Shown here piece after piece: positions 26,385 through 38,936 of a stretch of 64,000 bases of DNA. Origin of the DNA: Membranipora membranacea (lineage: Eukaryota > Bryozoa > Gymnolaemata > Cheilostomatida > Membraniporidae). The DNA is taken from assembly GCA_914767715.1 (NCBI GenBank), contig OU612066.1, positions 31,966,283 through 32,030,282 of the forward strand, written 5' to 3'. Position 1 is the first letter of the stretch, and each line of letters begins with the position of its first letter. The notes under the pieces are model-generated. The model saw nothing but the letters and a program-made list of their open reading frames with translations, ran no database searches and was not told where the DNA came from. Made by a program: the position numbers and the translations under genes.

Positions 26385-26604
26385 GGAGAGGTATACACCC
26401 GAGGGTGCTGGGGGCTGGGGGCTGGGGGCTGGGGGCTGGGGGCTGGAACAATCAACAATGAAAGCTCCCCCAGTGGGACTCGAACCCACAACTCCTGCGG
26501 CACTAATTGCCTGGCAGTGAATAGCAAGTGCGCTAACCGATTGCGCCATCTCGCCATCTCACCATCCCCAAAAAAAGAATGGGTCGATGGCGCTAATTAG
26601 ATAG
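26385..26604 (-). repeat. tRNA-derived SINE-like unit with a 7-bp minisatellite
   Basis: On the minus strand, 26555-26470 has a Pol III A box (TGGCGCAATCGG, 26548-26537) and a B box (GGTTCGAGTCC, 26486-26476). It has a D-arm GCGC...GCGC and a good T-arm GTGGG...CCCAC, but the acceptor ends do not pair. It is therefore a degenerate tRNA or SINE head rather than a working tRNA. At 26408-26446 the unit GGGGGCT is repeated about five and a half times. The flanking GGAGAGGTATACACCC and GATGGCGCTAATTAG match the shorter copy 300 bases to the left. Confidence 0.6.
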
Positions 26605-29340
26605 CCCATTTTATTATGATAACACTCTCTGAGAAAAATGCTGTGTTAAAATTGTAATTGCTAGCTGTGTTAAAATTTGTCCAGCTCCAATCATAATTCT
26701 CACTTATAAATCCCTAGGGACAGTATTGAGACCTATACATATTTTGGTAACCTTCATATCATGATAGGTTCAAAGCAATTCGGTATTCATAGATCAGGTT
26801 CTTGCAAAAATCTGTAATCAACAAGTAACCCATGTCTGCATATTTGACAAGCCTAGAGCCCAGCAGAAGCCTAAGAACCGTTATCTCAGACAGATTTAAT
26901 TTTCGCCAACTTTTAGTTGACACGCCAATAACTGGTGAAACTACTCCAGGTATACAATTTGTCAACGGTCAAGTGTCCGTGAATTCTATCTTGTTGGGCA
27001 AAAATCCTGTCTCATTGGATATTCCTGACACAGGATCTAGACTAGTTCCCTTTAAATCAGTCAGCCAATAAAGAAAAATGGTTGACTACTAAAAAATAAA
27101 ATGGTTGGTTACATAAATGGTTGACCAATCTAAAGGGGTCTTATAGCATGCGACATCCCAAAGCATGAGTGGAGTGTTATATTGGATGTCTTAAGGGCGA
27201 GGCTTCAATTCCTGCTGCCAGATTCCTCTCTGGTTGTAGTCAGGTCAGAGCACATATATGGGCTACCCAAACCCATGACCGTCAATGCATGCTCGCTGAG
27301 TGACTTACACTCTAAACCTATGCCACATTCTCCTAAATCCAACATATTTTTGTTAGCACTCCTAGCAAAGACGTATACCCGTTTGTGTTGGCTAAATAAA
27401 CACAATCACAAATCACAACACAGAGTCCCTATATAAGGAAGATCTTTCACAGAGCCAGTATATCGTGGAGGCATGTGTCAAACGAGATCCACGGTTACAC
27501 TAGCTTGATAAGCGCTTCTTGATAGCTGGACTCAGGAGGCTCCACTGGTCTTAGAGCAATTTTCCTCAATTGAATAGTATAAAACCCATGCACTTTCCTG
27601 ACAATCAGATATGACAAAGTTCAAGAACGTGAGTTAAATTTTGTGTGGATCCAAACTTTATCCACAGGTGATAGACATAATGTAGCTCAATATCTTGGGC
27701 ATATACATTGAAATTACAACAATTATATACTTGGATTATAATTGTACTTGTTGCATTTCGGACATAGGATTATTGTGCTCGACATCTTGATCGGATTGAA
27801 AGCTTGTTGTATAAGATGCTTTGTTTAGACAAAGAGAGTAATCGAAGGCTATGCTCTCTGATGCATTGCGCAATTGTAAGTGTTCTGCAGTCGATTGATA
27901 AACATGTTAAATTTTTTCTTTGTTCAATTCACAATGTTGCAAAAAACAAAGTTTAATCAGGAAGTGATAATCACTAATTTCAGCCGATACTTAATAAATT
28001 GAGGGAGGAATTTGACATGCTGAGTAAAGCTTGGCGCTATCATTTCGTAAGGCTCAATGCTAAGGATTTATATTTGTAAGATGAGTGATCAAATTGGTGC
28101 AAAGCTATAGTATTATTACCTCACGTGCAAAGACAGTTTTAACTAGATGTATGACTGTGATGATGTAGTTTAATAACAATTTTTGTTGCCAACCAGTAAT
28201 TGAATCAAACACCTCACTTAATGCCCTGTATATTGATTGCAGATTGTTTGAGTTACCTGAGCTTATTAGTTAATTATGTTGATTTTGAGTGTTTGCTAAT
28301 TGTGTGGATTTACATGTAGCAGACATTATTATGTAATGATTTTGAATTGACCTAGATTGTGCAGGCACTTAGTCCGCCTTATTTTATGAATTGAGAGCAG
28401 AGCAGTGTTCAACTTGTGAGAGAGTTGACCTGCACCAGCGTAAATAAAGATCTTTTAACCTCAAAGTACTAACTAGTGAATATGTAGACAGCAATATATA
28501 AACGTTTTTAAGACTTTCACCCTGAACCTCCCTGCTCGACAGCACAGATGTTGAGGAACATTAAAACAGTACAACCTTCATTTTTGTTACATCCCCATAG
28601 TATGAGCGAATTTTTTGCCCTCAATTATTTGCTGATTAAGAACAGGGACAAGCTGGCCCAGGATAGCAAATTAAGTCGGAAAAACGATAATTAATTTGAG
28701 CATCATGTTATGTCATCATTATCAATGATTCCTCTATTCATATGAGTTGTTGCAAAATACTCAATATTAAACTCAGGTCAACTTAAATATTCATTATTAG
28801 AGCTGCGGTGTGAGATAACAATACCAGCCCAATGGCAAAGATATTATTATCATTGAAATGTATAGATACACAATAGCCTAAGACAATGGATGAATGCTGT
28901 GTGTATTCATTGAATTGTCAGTTTGTCAGTCTAAACTAGGCCTCAGCTAGAAGTTTAAACTTCTGAAATTTAAACTTCTAAACTTCTAAATTGCTATAAA
29001 AATGTAGTTTTTTTGCGATAACTCTTCTCAAAGAAGGCAGAATCTATTTTAGTAAAAATGTATACCCAGCATCAACATGACGAATAAGTCTGTGAATTTT
29101 CGAGTTAACACGCTTATTTTTAACCGTATATAATTTCGTTGAAAGACAAAAATTAAAAAATGCTTCAAAAAGTACTGTTTTTTTAGAGTTTATGGTTATG
29201 TGTTTTAAGATTTAACAACATGAAACTAAAATAAACATAGTTGCAGGTTTATAGGAAGCTATGTGAGGTTTTGAAGAGTTGAAGGCAAACTAAGTTTGAG
29301 GTAGGGGGAGATAACAAGGAAAGTGGGGGAGAAGTATGAG
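26605..29340. other. Gene-free AT-rich stretch
   Basis: Reading frames such as 26832-27071 are open but short, with no splice support or recognisable domain. A perfect 16-bp palindrome, AGAAGTTTAAACTTCT, lies at about 28952-28967 inside a run of related AAACTTCT units. Nothing else was recognised. Confidence 0.4.
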
Positions 29341-29351
29341 TCACTGAGCAG

Positions 29352-29360
29352 TATATAAAT
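29352..29360 (+). promoter_or_regulatory. Candidate TATA box
   Basis: TATATAAAT on the plus strand lies about 375 bases upstream of the signal-peptide exon fragment at 29728. A good splice donor (CCAAAG|GTGAGT, exon end 29436) follows about 80 bases downstream, so 29385-29436 could be a short non-coding first exon. Only the spacing supports this. Confidence 0.35.
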
Positions 29361-29599
29361 ACTGTGTATAGAGATAATCTTTATTCTTTACCATAATTAT
29401 TTTATCTGTCAGAAGCATTTCATACAGTAGCCAAAGGTGAGTGTACCTAATCTATCAGATTAGGTCTAACTTATGTTAAAATTATCAAAGTTCATAGAAA
29501 TTCATATGGATCTAGCTTGTGATGAGAGCGTTAATGACTCGTGAACTCAATTTTGTGACATATTCCAGAGGAGTATACACCTGAAAAATGAAATGGCTA

Positions 29600-29650
29600 A
29601 ATTTTAATCTATATTCTATATAGATATATATATATATTATATATAATTCT
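29600..29650. repeat. AT microsatellite
   Basis: A run of TA/AT dinucleotides centred on 29620-29645. Confidence 0.7.
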
Positions 29651-29727
29651 AATCACTATTTATTTCAAACTACTGCTATGTTTCATTAAATTTCACACAA
29701 AGAAAACCGCCATGCCCTTCACACACA

Positions 29728-29782
29728 CTGAAGACAACTATTCTGGTATCCCTGCTTGTCACCTTTTGCGCTACAGTTCAAG
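29728..29782 (+). pseudogene. Diverged third copy of the signal-peptide exon, ATG replaced by CTG
   Basis: Fifty-five bases align without gaps to exon 1 of the peptide genes at 10140 and 15632 (about 80% identity) and encode LKTTILVSLLVTFCATVQ before a GT. Several differences are synonymous third-position changes (TCG/TCC, GTG/GTC, TGT/TGC, ACC/ACA), which suggests it was under protein-level selection for a time. The start codon is CTG and no in-frame ATG lies just upstream. The donor has weakened to GTGTGA. No downstream exon matching TLWGPDKW was found. It is either a dead paralogue or a CTG-initiated one. Confidence 0.55.
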
Positions 29783-30160
29783 GTGTGATAAAAATTAACC
29801 ACTGCTCTCCTCAAGATACCCTAATAATTATCTTGGACATACTTTAACACTACAGTTATTTATATCTACATTAGAATGACATAAATATTGATGCATATGA
29901 ACTAAGAATACTCATAGCAATCCCTTACTTCTTCTTAAGCTGCGTTTACATTGTCAACTAATCTGCATAATTGAACAACACCGACATACCATAACTGTCG
30001 GCAGTAAATGTCAGTGTAATATAGGTTATAACGATTTTGCTTTTACACTAGATTTGTCGGTCTAATAACTCTACCTTGATCTATCAATCAAGCAACTATA
30101 TTGACCAATCAGCTACCATTTTGCGACAATATTACCCCTGTACAATAGCTACAGCTAGTA

Positions 30161-33100
30161 ATAGTCAACGGACAGATCCCTAAAAAGTGGCTCCGTTAAG
30201 GCGTTTCGTGATATCGGAAGGAACAAAGCACCACTATATATCAAATCGAAGCTAAGACTCTAGGGAATAAGAATATTTTGGTAGTAAAAAATTTAAATTG
30301 GGGGGGCGCACCTGAATCGGAGGGTTAAAGAGAGGAAAACTTCAAATTTGTTAAAAATATACCTATTTGCATTACACATCACAGAGAGTGTTCCTATCAC
30401 AATAAATTTGGTTTACACAGTTATTTTAGATTAAAACATAGTGAGTGACATAAAAATAGTTGAAAAAACTTTCTTGGATTTTTATGCTGCCGGAAATTTC
30501 GAGGGCACCAAAAAATTAGTGTGATTTGGTTATACTGTAGACGAGGACTTTTTTTTCGTTTTTCAGATTCACCCAAAAAATGTACAGAGGCTAGATTCAC
30601 ATGCTTGCTTCACTTCCTGAAAGTCTCAAAACTAAAACTTAAACATTTTTTAAGCTATGGTCATTTCAAATATGAAGAATTTATTCGGAGTTGTCCCGAC
30701 AGCGAATTACAAATGCATTTTAACTTGCCGATCTTTGAATATAATTAATTTTCCAAATGTATATTTAGAATAAATTACTTGCTGCCACCCTTCTTAACAT
30801 GGTTGAGCATAATTTTGTCTCTGCTTAACTTTAAATATGTTATTATTAATTTTCTTCACTATTCAATGAATGATGATTATTGGAACGATTATTTGAAGAT
30901 TAAGATTATTGTCACCTTGTTTCTAATTTGAAAAAATTGTGTATAAGAAAGTATAGTAACCTACTGTCATTATAAGAGCTTCAAAAGGTAAAACAACATT
31001 TGTGATCGGACAAGGCAGTCCTACATCAAAATTCAAAATCCCAAAAGAATAGTCTAGGAGTAGCACCGCTGAGATATGACCAAATTATTCTTGTGTCGAT
31101 GTTTATTGAATTGTCTTGAAAGTTAAAATGCACAAGGATCCCCCAGGCCAGCAGTTTAGTAACAACTTGATAGAGCACTGTCCCAAAAGGCCACTGAGCT
31201 ACATTAAGAAATGCTACAAATATTACCCAAGCAAGCAAACCGTCTCCAGGTTTGCTGACACGGCAATCTCTTACATAGGGTATGAAACGAATGAACTGCA
31301 AGAGATGCGTCTTTGGTTGTCAGCCTTAACTTTTTGAGAGGCCAAGTGTATATTCTTCGTTGTCAACAAAATGAAAGTGAGTCGACAAATTTTTCAAGCG
31401 TCTATTAGTATGACTGAGGTTCAACAGAGAAACCAGATAGACGTGAGATCGTCATTTACAAGCACAGTCTGATCAGGATCATCTAGCTATTGAGGCAAAA
31501 TACAACAACAGCTGCCAGTAATACATAAGGAAAAGAGTCTCACACCAGACTGCCTAGCACTACAGCGATCAGATAGTATTTCATAAGTCAAGTACCCTAT
31601 TCCTAAACCAGTTTTTATATGGCAGTAAGATCTCACTAGAGCCAGGCATTCAAAAAGCAAGCGATTTATAATCAAGTTCCTCCAGCGAACCAACATCACC
31701 CCTATCCTGTAGGTGAACATATTCTAATACATGTCTCAAAGATTTGGTATGTTTGTTTTCAACTTCATCAACAAATTAAAAATTTTGAAATTAGAATGTA
31801 CTTGGGTGCGGCAGAGATAAGGCCAACATGCGCAATCAGCGTGTTAAGGTTTTTTTGTTTTTTGAGGTACCAGTCCATACACCATATGAGATGTGGCAAC
31901 AATACGTGATGAAAAAAGTCAGCACCTCAAGACAGGAAGTAGCACCTGAGTGCCAAAGGTGGCCTGACTCTTTTTTTTATTATTCCAGGTTGTTGGACAG
32001 TTTGTTCCACAGGGCCGACATTTTATAGGAGGCACACGGGTGTCGGTTTGCTAATGAAGTTAGATTAAATGAGTTAAATGTTCTCTGTGAGCAGATTAAA
32101 GTTTAAAATTTATAATGTTTGATTTCTTAAAAGGGTTTGGGATGAAGTTAATCTTTCTGATTTTTAAATAGTTATAAAAACTTGTGCTGGCTGTATCTGC
32201 CTTGCCTGACATCTCAATAAGTTCCATATAATCCAAAAACCATCACAGTTTCATACATTCCAAAGACTGATAAAAAATCATGATACAGTTTAGCATTAAT
32301 ACACTTGGTTTTTGGCAATTTTTGAAAACAGTATAATTGTTATTCCGATTTTAACCCATCACTCTGTTACAGATAAAAGGGGCAGTGCAAATTCGAATTT
32401 AAGATAAATGGAGATAAAGTCGGACCCAGAACTTTTAAATAACTGAGGAACCCAATCGTTTATAGTACCTGCCTCAGAACATATTCTTATTGATCACCTA
32501 AATCTTTCTGTAATATGCAAGGCAGGACCTGAAGTGCTCAATTGAACATGGTTTAAACACATATGGGATAATTCTGAGAGCAGGACATGTCGGTGGAGGG
32601 TATCAAAACTCTGAGTTTCATTCACTCATGGCTGTCAAAACTTTGTGAGCTAGCAATGAAAGTGCCTTATTGGTTGATATGTATTCCCTTAACTGCAGTG
32701 CGCCGTCATTGAATTCAAATGTTGAGTCGCAAATAGTGGGGACTTATCTGCTGATGCAGCTTTGAAATAGGTCCCGAACAAGCTAACCATGTCATAGCTG
32801 CACTCATTGGCGATGCCAAAAAAGACGCTCTGCCCGTGTGAAAAGCTGCTCGATCTCCCAAGAACGGATGGTCTTGATGGAGCTCATCTAAATTGCTAAA
32901 ACTATGGCAAGACAAGCTTTTCTGGTAGAAGCAGCGAACAAATGCAAAGCAAAGAAATCTTCAATCATCTTATAACATGGCAGACGAGATACTATGCAAT
33001 GCCGTCGCTTCGGTGCTCGAGTTGCCCTTTATGTGAATTGCTTTGGTGGGGGAGGGATAGCAAGGAGAGATAAAACTTGTGCCAGGTGGTTTGTTACATT

Positions 33101-34394
33101 TCACACAAGTTTCGTCATCACACATCGGCTGAACAAATTGGCTAATCATGAGTAAGTTGTCATTGAGACAAATACACAGAGGCGACTGCAAGTCAAAGTC
33201 AGGCTAAGAACTGCTCAATGGTGCCTTGGCATCATTGGAGACGGACAATTAAACAACTCAGCAGCTACCCATTTTGTGCTAAAGCTGTAGTGCTTCGAGA
33301 GTTAATTTAACGTTCTGACCAATTATTGCTGAATTTTGGGGTCAAGATATAGGTGATGATATATATAAAATCCCTTGATGTAAGCTTTCTTTGGCAACCT
33401 CACCGAAATCTTATAATAATCAAATTAATGTACCAGGTTTCTATAAATGAAAAAACCAAATTCAATATCCAACGTAAATTTTCATCCCTTAGGGAGCTGC
33501 ACTGCATGAAACGGTGGTGCAAGTTTCATGCACCTAAAAATTATAATTCCCTGTCATATTGTCTGTCAGACACCAACTATTCTCAGGGAAGGATGAGCAC
33601 AGAGGATACTTTCATCCTCTGTCTGTCTCTCTGACTATTAGGCAAGCGAATGGGAGATTGCCCAGCCAGAATAAAAAAAATTGAACCATCTGTAATCAAC
33701 GATCATCGGCGGGAGATTACCGGGGCTGCCTGCAAGATTGTATACACCGCACTACCCCAGCTCTTAAAGATCTAGAGGGATTGACAGCGACCAACTACCG
33801 GTCATCACAATGCAGATTGTAAGCTCGCAGCTGCCATTTAGGAGGGGGAACTTTTGCCGCAATCTTGTCGCTGTGGGTGAGACGTCTGCTTCGACTTTCC
33901 AGCTTAAAACAAGGCTGTATATTCAGATTGGGGTGACTATGACTGCTGTACCTCTTCTGGGATATGGCAGATTGCTCATGACCCGTCTGTGTAATATTTG
34001 GTTGAAGTAAAACCTTGTTAAACTACAAAAAAGTGAAAAAAATCCGAAACGGGGAGACAACTACCACTTTACAAAAATTAAATTTGTTTAAGGGTTTTTT
34101 TGGTGATTTTTTTAGAGATACAGAATTTATTTTTTAAACATGGATAAATATTATCTAAATGCATATTTTTGAGGCATTGGAAGTATATATTTATCATCCC
34201 GGGGAGAAACAGGCCCAAAAAAGTCCAAAAAAAATTTGTTTTGCTTAAAAAAGTGGCCGCCCCCCAAATTTTTTTCTTTACTACCTTGATATTCTTACTC
34301 AGGAGAAATTTCCCTTCGATTTGATGTATGGTGTTGCTTTGTTCCTTCCGATATCACGAACCGTCAAAAAAAAGATGATCTGTCCGTTGACTAT
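30161..34394. mobile_element. Decayed element with terminal inverted repeats, 4.2 kb
   Basis: ATAGTCAACGGACAGATC at 30161-30178 is repeated exactly, inverted, at 34377-34394. Further in, TTCGTGATATCGGAAGGAAC and more at about 30200-30255 pairs with about 34300-34360, again inverted, with a gap between the blocks. No clear target duplication was found at the ends. Inside, coding remnants are visible but riddled with stops: a plus-strand stretch at 31113-31337 (contains KMHKDPPGQQF and LSYIKKCYKYYPSKQT) and a frame near 32740-33000 (contains ANHVIAALIGDAKKDALPV). I do not recognise the families. The superfamily is therefore unassigned. Confidence 0.6.
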
Positions 34395-35604
34395 GATGGT
34401 AGTACTAGGTAAAAAAGATTGTAGAAAAGTGGGAAGCTGAACTTTTTAACTTGTTTTTGTAACGCCATTATTATGGATGAGTACGAAGCCTCCTCCGGAA
34501 ATCTTTTGAAAATAGAGGCAGTTTTTAGATATTCTATTCCTATTTTGGAAGCAAGCAGTCGGCCACATGAATATTTAACATGTAACAGTAGAATTTAAGA
34601 GGCATATACCATATCTGATCTCTTCATTGTTGGATACTTCGAGTTGAAAAATTCAGTTAACTTTTTATAGCGCCTGAAAAGATCACATGAAGGTCCTAGG
34701 AGTAGGAGCCAGAGTGTTAGTTAACTGCTTACAAGTTAAAGGGCAACCAAGGTTTCACATAGCTCAGAAGCTAACTTATAATGCAGTATTACACCCTTAT
34801 TTATGACCCAGCTTTTGACCGAGAATAATCCAGATTGTACAATATCAGATGTTATTTATCAAATATACATACATTCCTTCAATGTGATAAAATAATTTAT
34901 GTCAGAAAACAGGTGAAATATGAAGAGGTGTTTTACACAAATGGCACACTGATTTCTGTCGGAGTCCATTAAATGATTAATTGCGCATGTGCAGTGACCT
35001 GGAAAATGATAGGGAACGGCTAATAACGAGGATTAACGAGTAGTATCATATTGTTTATTATGCTGTGCTGGCTGTGCGGTACCACACTGATGACGTGATA
35101 TACTATTGCATGTATATCTCTGATCGATAGAGAGTGAATTGATTCACTTAGCTTGAGTGCAGCTGAAATTCAGTATTTAGGAGACGTATGGATGATTACC
35201 CAAACTTTTGGATATACACATTATCATTTTCTCATTCTTTGTTAAAATATTCTAATTTATTTTTAGAAAATCTGATATCACCTTTTAACAGTTTTAGAAG
35301 AGCATTTAGCACATGTTTTTGACAAGAAAAGTGACATCAAAACTGTGTATTGCTAGCCTAAGCTCAGAAGAGAGAACTAATAATGCAGAGCTAGGTAATT
35401 CTGTTTCAATCATGTCTGTTTGATAAAATTAAAGTTGTCCTCTTTTTCAGCCAAATGTAGGTGCTCATTATTTGCGACAGAAGCTCTATCGATCAGAGAT
35501 ACACATACTAATAGTGTAATCTCGAAATCAGTGTGGTGCGGTACGTTTATCAAATACAGATTGACTGTTTCCGGCTTGAGATTGTGGATCTTAGTCTAAT
35601 AATG
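34395..35604. other. Gene-free stretch
   Basis: AT-rich sequence between two transposable elements. No exon, RNA gene or repeat could be supported. Confidence 0.4.
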
Positions 35605-38600
35605 GGATGTATGATTCCGTGTCAAAATGCCATGGCCAAAATGCCATTGGGACAAAATGCCATTGCCATAATGCCATTGCCATAATGCCATGGCCATAAT
35701 GCCATAGGTGAAAACACCACTGTACAATATACCAATGCCAAAATACCAGTTGTACAAAATGCCATTTGTGTCAAAATACCAGTGGATATAAAGCCAGATG
35801 TGTCAAAATACCAATGGATATAAACCAAGATTGGACATAATACCATGCAGGACAACATACCATATCCCAAAATACCATTGCCAAAATGCCAAAATATATA
35901 ACCAAAGGAGATCAAGCCACGTTGTATTTTTTTTGGTCACATTACAGCTGCGGGTTGCTTGATCAGAGTAGGGGGTGGTTCAGTTGGTTAGAGCCATCTC
36001 CTTCGCTGTTCAAGTCTCGAAGTTTCTTCGTTCAATTTCAATGATATCTGGGGTTTGTTGGGATCCACAAACTGAGAGCTAGTGACTTGTAATAAATATT
36101 TCCCAACCATTCTTTAGAATAATATGACAATAACTTTGGATTATTACCAACTTTTTTTTGAAAGCCAAGTCTTGACTCATCGCTGGCCTAGAGACTCATG
36201 CTTACTAATGACATTGATATGACTACGATGATTGAACATAGAACCGGTTATCTCTGTATTTATTAGTTGTATAAAAAGTTACAGTTACAACTAACAGGAA
36301 GGAAAAACTCTGTTCACCCAAAATGAAATTTCACGGTTAGGCCATGGCCATAGTATTCAGCAAAGTCATTTAATAGGGGCTTGTGACTCACAGGATGTTC
36401 ACAACTTGAATTTCATGTTGTAAATCTAGTATAAATGATGATGATGGATATGGATAAGTTTTTAACATCTCTTCTGACCATATACACATTCAACAAAATT
36501 TGTTTTCCTACTCGAGGGTATTAAAGCTACATAGTCTACAGGGCCGTTTCGTCAAAATGTGGTGTTACTATGCAGAGCTTTTGTTTCTCTTAAATAGTTA
36601 TAGTTACTTTTGATTCCATTTAAAAAGAATGTTGAGAATTTTATATGTTCAACACGAAAATTTACTGGAGGATTTAGCTCCCCACGAACTGACTTATTGT
36701 TGGTGACATCAACATTGATTTGAATCCAGAAAAAAATTTTGACTTAGCTTCAAAAGACTAAAGCAAGTTGAGTTGAAGCCAATATTTTTTATATTCTTAT
36801 TAGATCCCGAACAAGAATTTGTGAAACCAAAATAATTATTTTATATTAACTATTACTACTATTAAATCCGAACATAAAAATGTGCACCTTAGATTTAAAC
36901 ATTTCAGATCAACAATTCCTTACGGATGAACACAACTAAAATAAATTAATGTGTTATTATATGAAATTATACAATAACAAAATTGTTACAGAAATATCTG
37001 ACACCAACTTTCAATGGAAAACCAAGCTCATGCATTGATAATGCCAGCAACAAAACTAGCGCCAGAAAGCATCAACGCCCTACTATCAAGAAACCTTGGA
37101 TGACTAAGCAGTTATTTACACTCACCAAATAGGGTACTAAACTTCACAAAATAAGCAAAAAGCATTCAAAAACCATAGAGGAAATTTAAAAATCATTGTA
37201 ACAAATTTGGCATTAGATGGGCGCAGTACAACTGACACAATCAATATTATAATGGAACAACTTTACGGCCATTTTATTGAGGGAAGAATCACCCAGGGTT
37301 CAATTTTATATCTTTCAAATGCTTTTGATACAATAAATCACAGCGTTCTAATAAGTAAACAGATATTTTTTTCATATATTATCCCCCTCATAGCGACTGT
37401 TAGAAAATTATCTTTTGAATAGAAAACAGTTCGTATTGGTAAATGAATTAAGTCGGTTTACTGCTTGTCATGATCGGTGCTCCCCAGGGTTCGGTTCTCG
37501 GCCAGCACTATTTATAATTATAATGTTGACCTTTTAAATGTATCACTTGATCTAAATTGAAATTTTTTGCTGACAATACTAATAATTTTAGCACTGAACC
37601 TGAAATTACGAAGAGCAATTTACCTCTGATAAATGAATGGTGTATCACCAACTGTCTTGTCATAAACTATGAGAATACCTTTTTGAGACCTCGAACAACA
37701 TTTTTAACCAGAAGAATAACAGCTCATATTCCGGAACTTTTTTAGATGAACAGCATAACTAACTATGAACATTTAAGAAGCCTGAAAAAGGAATTAGATT
37801 TAACCCTGATGATGATACAAGCACTCGGTCCAGCCATTGAGCAGAATCTAGAATTAGAGTTCTTGGGCCACGCAAGTGATAGCCAGATAGGACTCTGTGT
37901 GACATCAAGGGAATTAAACCAGGGGTCACAGTTCTCATATTTTTAAAAAACTAAAAATCATGCCATCACAAATGCTTTTTGAACAATAAAGTTTTGAAAC
38001 TTTTATTAATTTCATACTCAATTCAAAATATTTTCAATATGATAACAAACCATGAATACAACGCTTGATCCAATTAACTTGAATTTATGAAAACCAATAA
38101 CAAGCGAGGAGAGAGGTCCTTGTTAAGAAATTGCATAGGCTTGTTCAAAAAGTTCATGCCGGGGGTGTGGGTAGGGCCAGAGTGCAATCATGCTAGCCTT
38201 CATGACGCCGGTAATAGCATCAGAAAAGGCCAGTTAAAACCCTTCAAGCCAAGACATAAAGATGGTCAAATTTAGAGAGTCAATTAAGTTGCCATAACCC
38301 ACAGAGTTGGCGACTTGACGGCGCAATATTTGGCTGCAATTTCTGCAACACACACTAGCCTTCAGTACAATGGGGCCCAACTAACCCAAGAGAAAAAAAT
38401 TCAAATATAGAAACTTCGAGACTTGAACAGTGAAAGAGATGGCTCTAACCAACTGAACCACCCACCAATCTGCAGCTGTAATGTGACTAAAAAAAAGTAC
38501 AACGTGGCTTGATCTCCTTTGGTTATATATTTTGGCATTTTGGCAATGGTATTTTGGGATATGGTATGTTGCCCCGCATGGTATTATGTCCAATCTGGCT

Positions 38601-38764
38601 TTATATCCATTGGTATTTTGACACATCTGGTTTTATATCCACTGGTATTTTGACACAACTGGCGTTTTGTACGGCTGGTATTTTGGCATTGGTATATTGT
38701 GCAGTGGTGTTTTCACCTATGGCATTTTGGCCATGGCATTATATGGCCGGGTACCGGATGTATG
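35605..38764 (+). mobile_element. Composite fold-back element, copy A (3.14 kb)
   Basis: The element is 35614-38755, flanked by a perfect direct repeat GGATGTATG (35605-35613 and 38756-38764). Both ends are built alike and inverted to each other: an outer array of degenerate ATGCCAT-type units (35614-35905 and 38515-38755), then a conserved stretch with a tRNA-like Pol III promoter (A box 35976-35987, B box 36008-36018), ending near GTTTGTTGGG. The inverted homology is about 450 bases per side. The outermost bases differ between the ends (ATTCCGTGTC versus GGTACCCGGC). The middle holds a broken LINE reverse transcriptase. Long inverted ends with 9-10 bp duplications fit Mutator-like or Foldback-type DNA elements; no transposase is present. 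A second copy in opposite orientation is at 60378-63383. Confidence 0.8.
37200..37945 (+). pseudogene. LINE reverse transcriptase fragment inside fold-back copy A
   Basis: Conceptual translation in shifting frames gives reverse-transcriptase hallmarks in order: GRSTTDTINIIMEQL, then LYLSNAFDTINHSVLI, then GAPQGSVLGPALF near 37470-37510, then FFADNTN (the catalytic YADD-type box, altered) at 37560, followed by LINEWCITNCLVINYENT. This order is typical of CR1/L2/Jockey-like non-LTR elements. Frameshifts and stops separate the blocks and both ends of the ORF are missing, so it is not functional. The homologous fragment in copy B lies on the minus strand at about 61700-62320. Confidence 0.75.
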
Positions 38765-38936
38765 GTTGGTAAGTATGAGCACCCCTGATATGAAAATAAG
38801 TCAGAATATCTCGGTATAACTTTCTTTCCTCGTGTGCATCTGAAAGTTTGAGACTGTGGTGGATTTAGTTTTCCTAGCATTATCCTTTGAAAAGTTGAAT
38901 AGTACACCATTTATCTACTTTGTTTAGTATATGCGA

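Noticed and set aside
30521-30748. 75-residue plus-strand frame in the 4.2-kb element
   Set aside because: No recognised motif and surrounding frames are broken; likely chance.
35622-35915. Open frame rich in Trp, Phe, Gly and Ile (and similar frames at 38509-38772, 60390-60603 and 63132-63314)
   Set aside because: They are translations of the ATGCCAT-type satellite in the fold-back element ends; no stop occurs because of the repeat composition, not because of coding.
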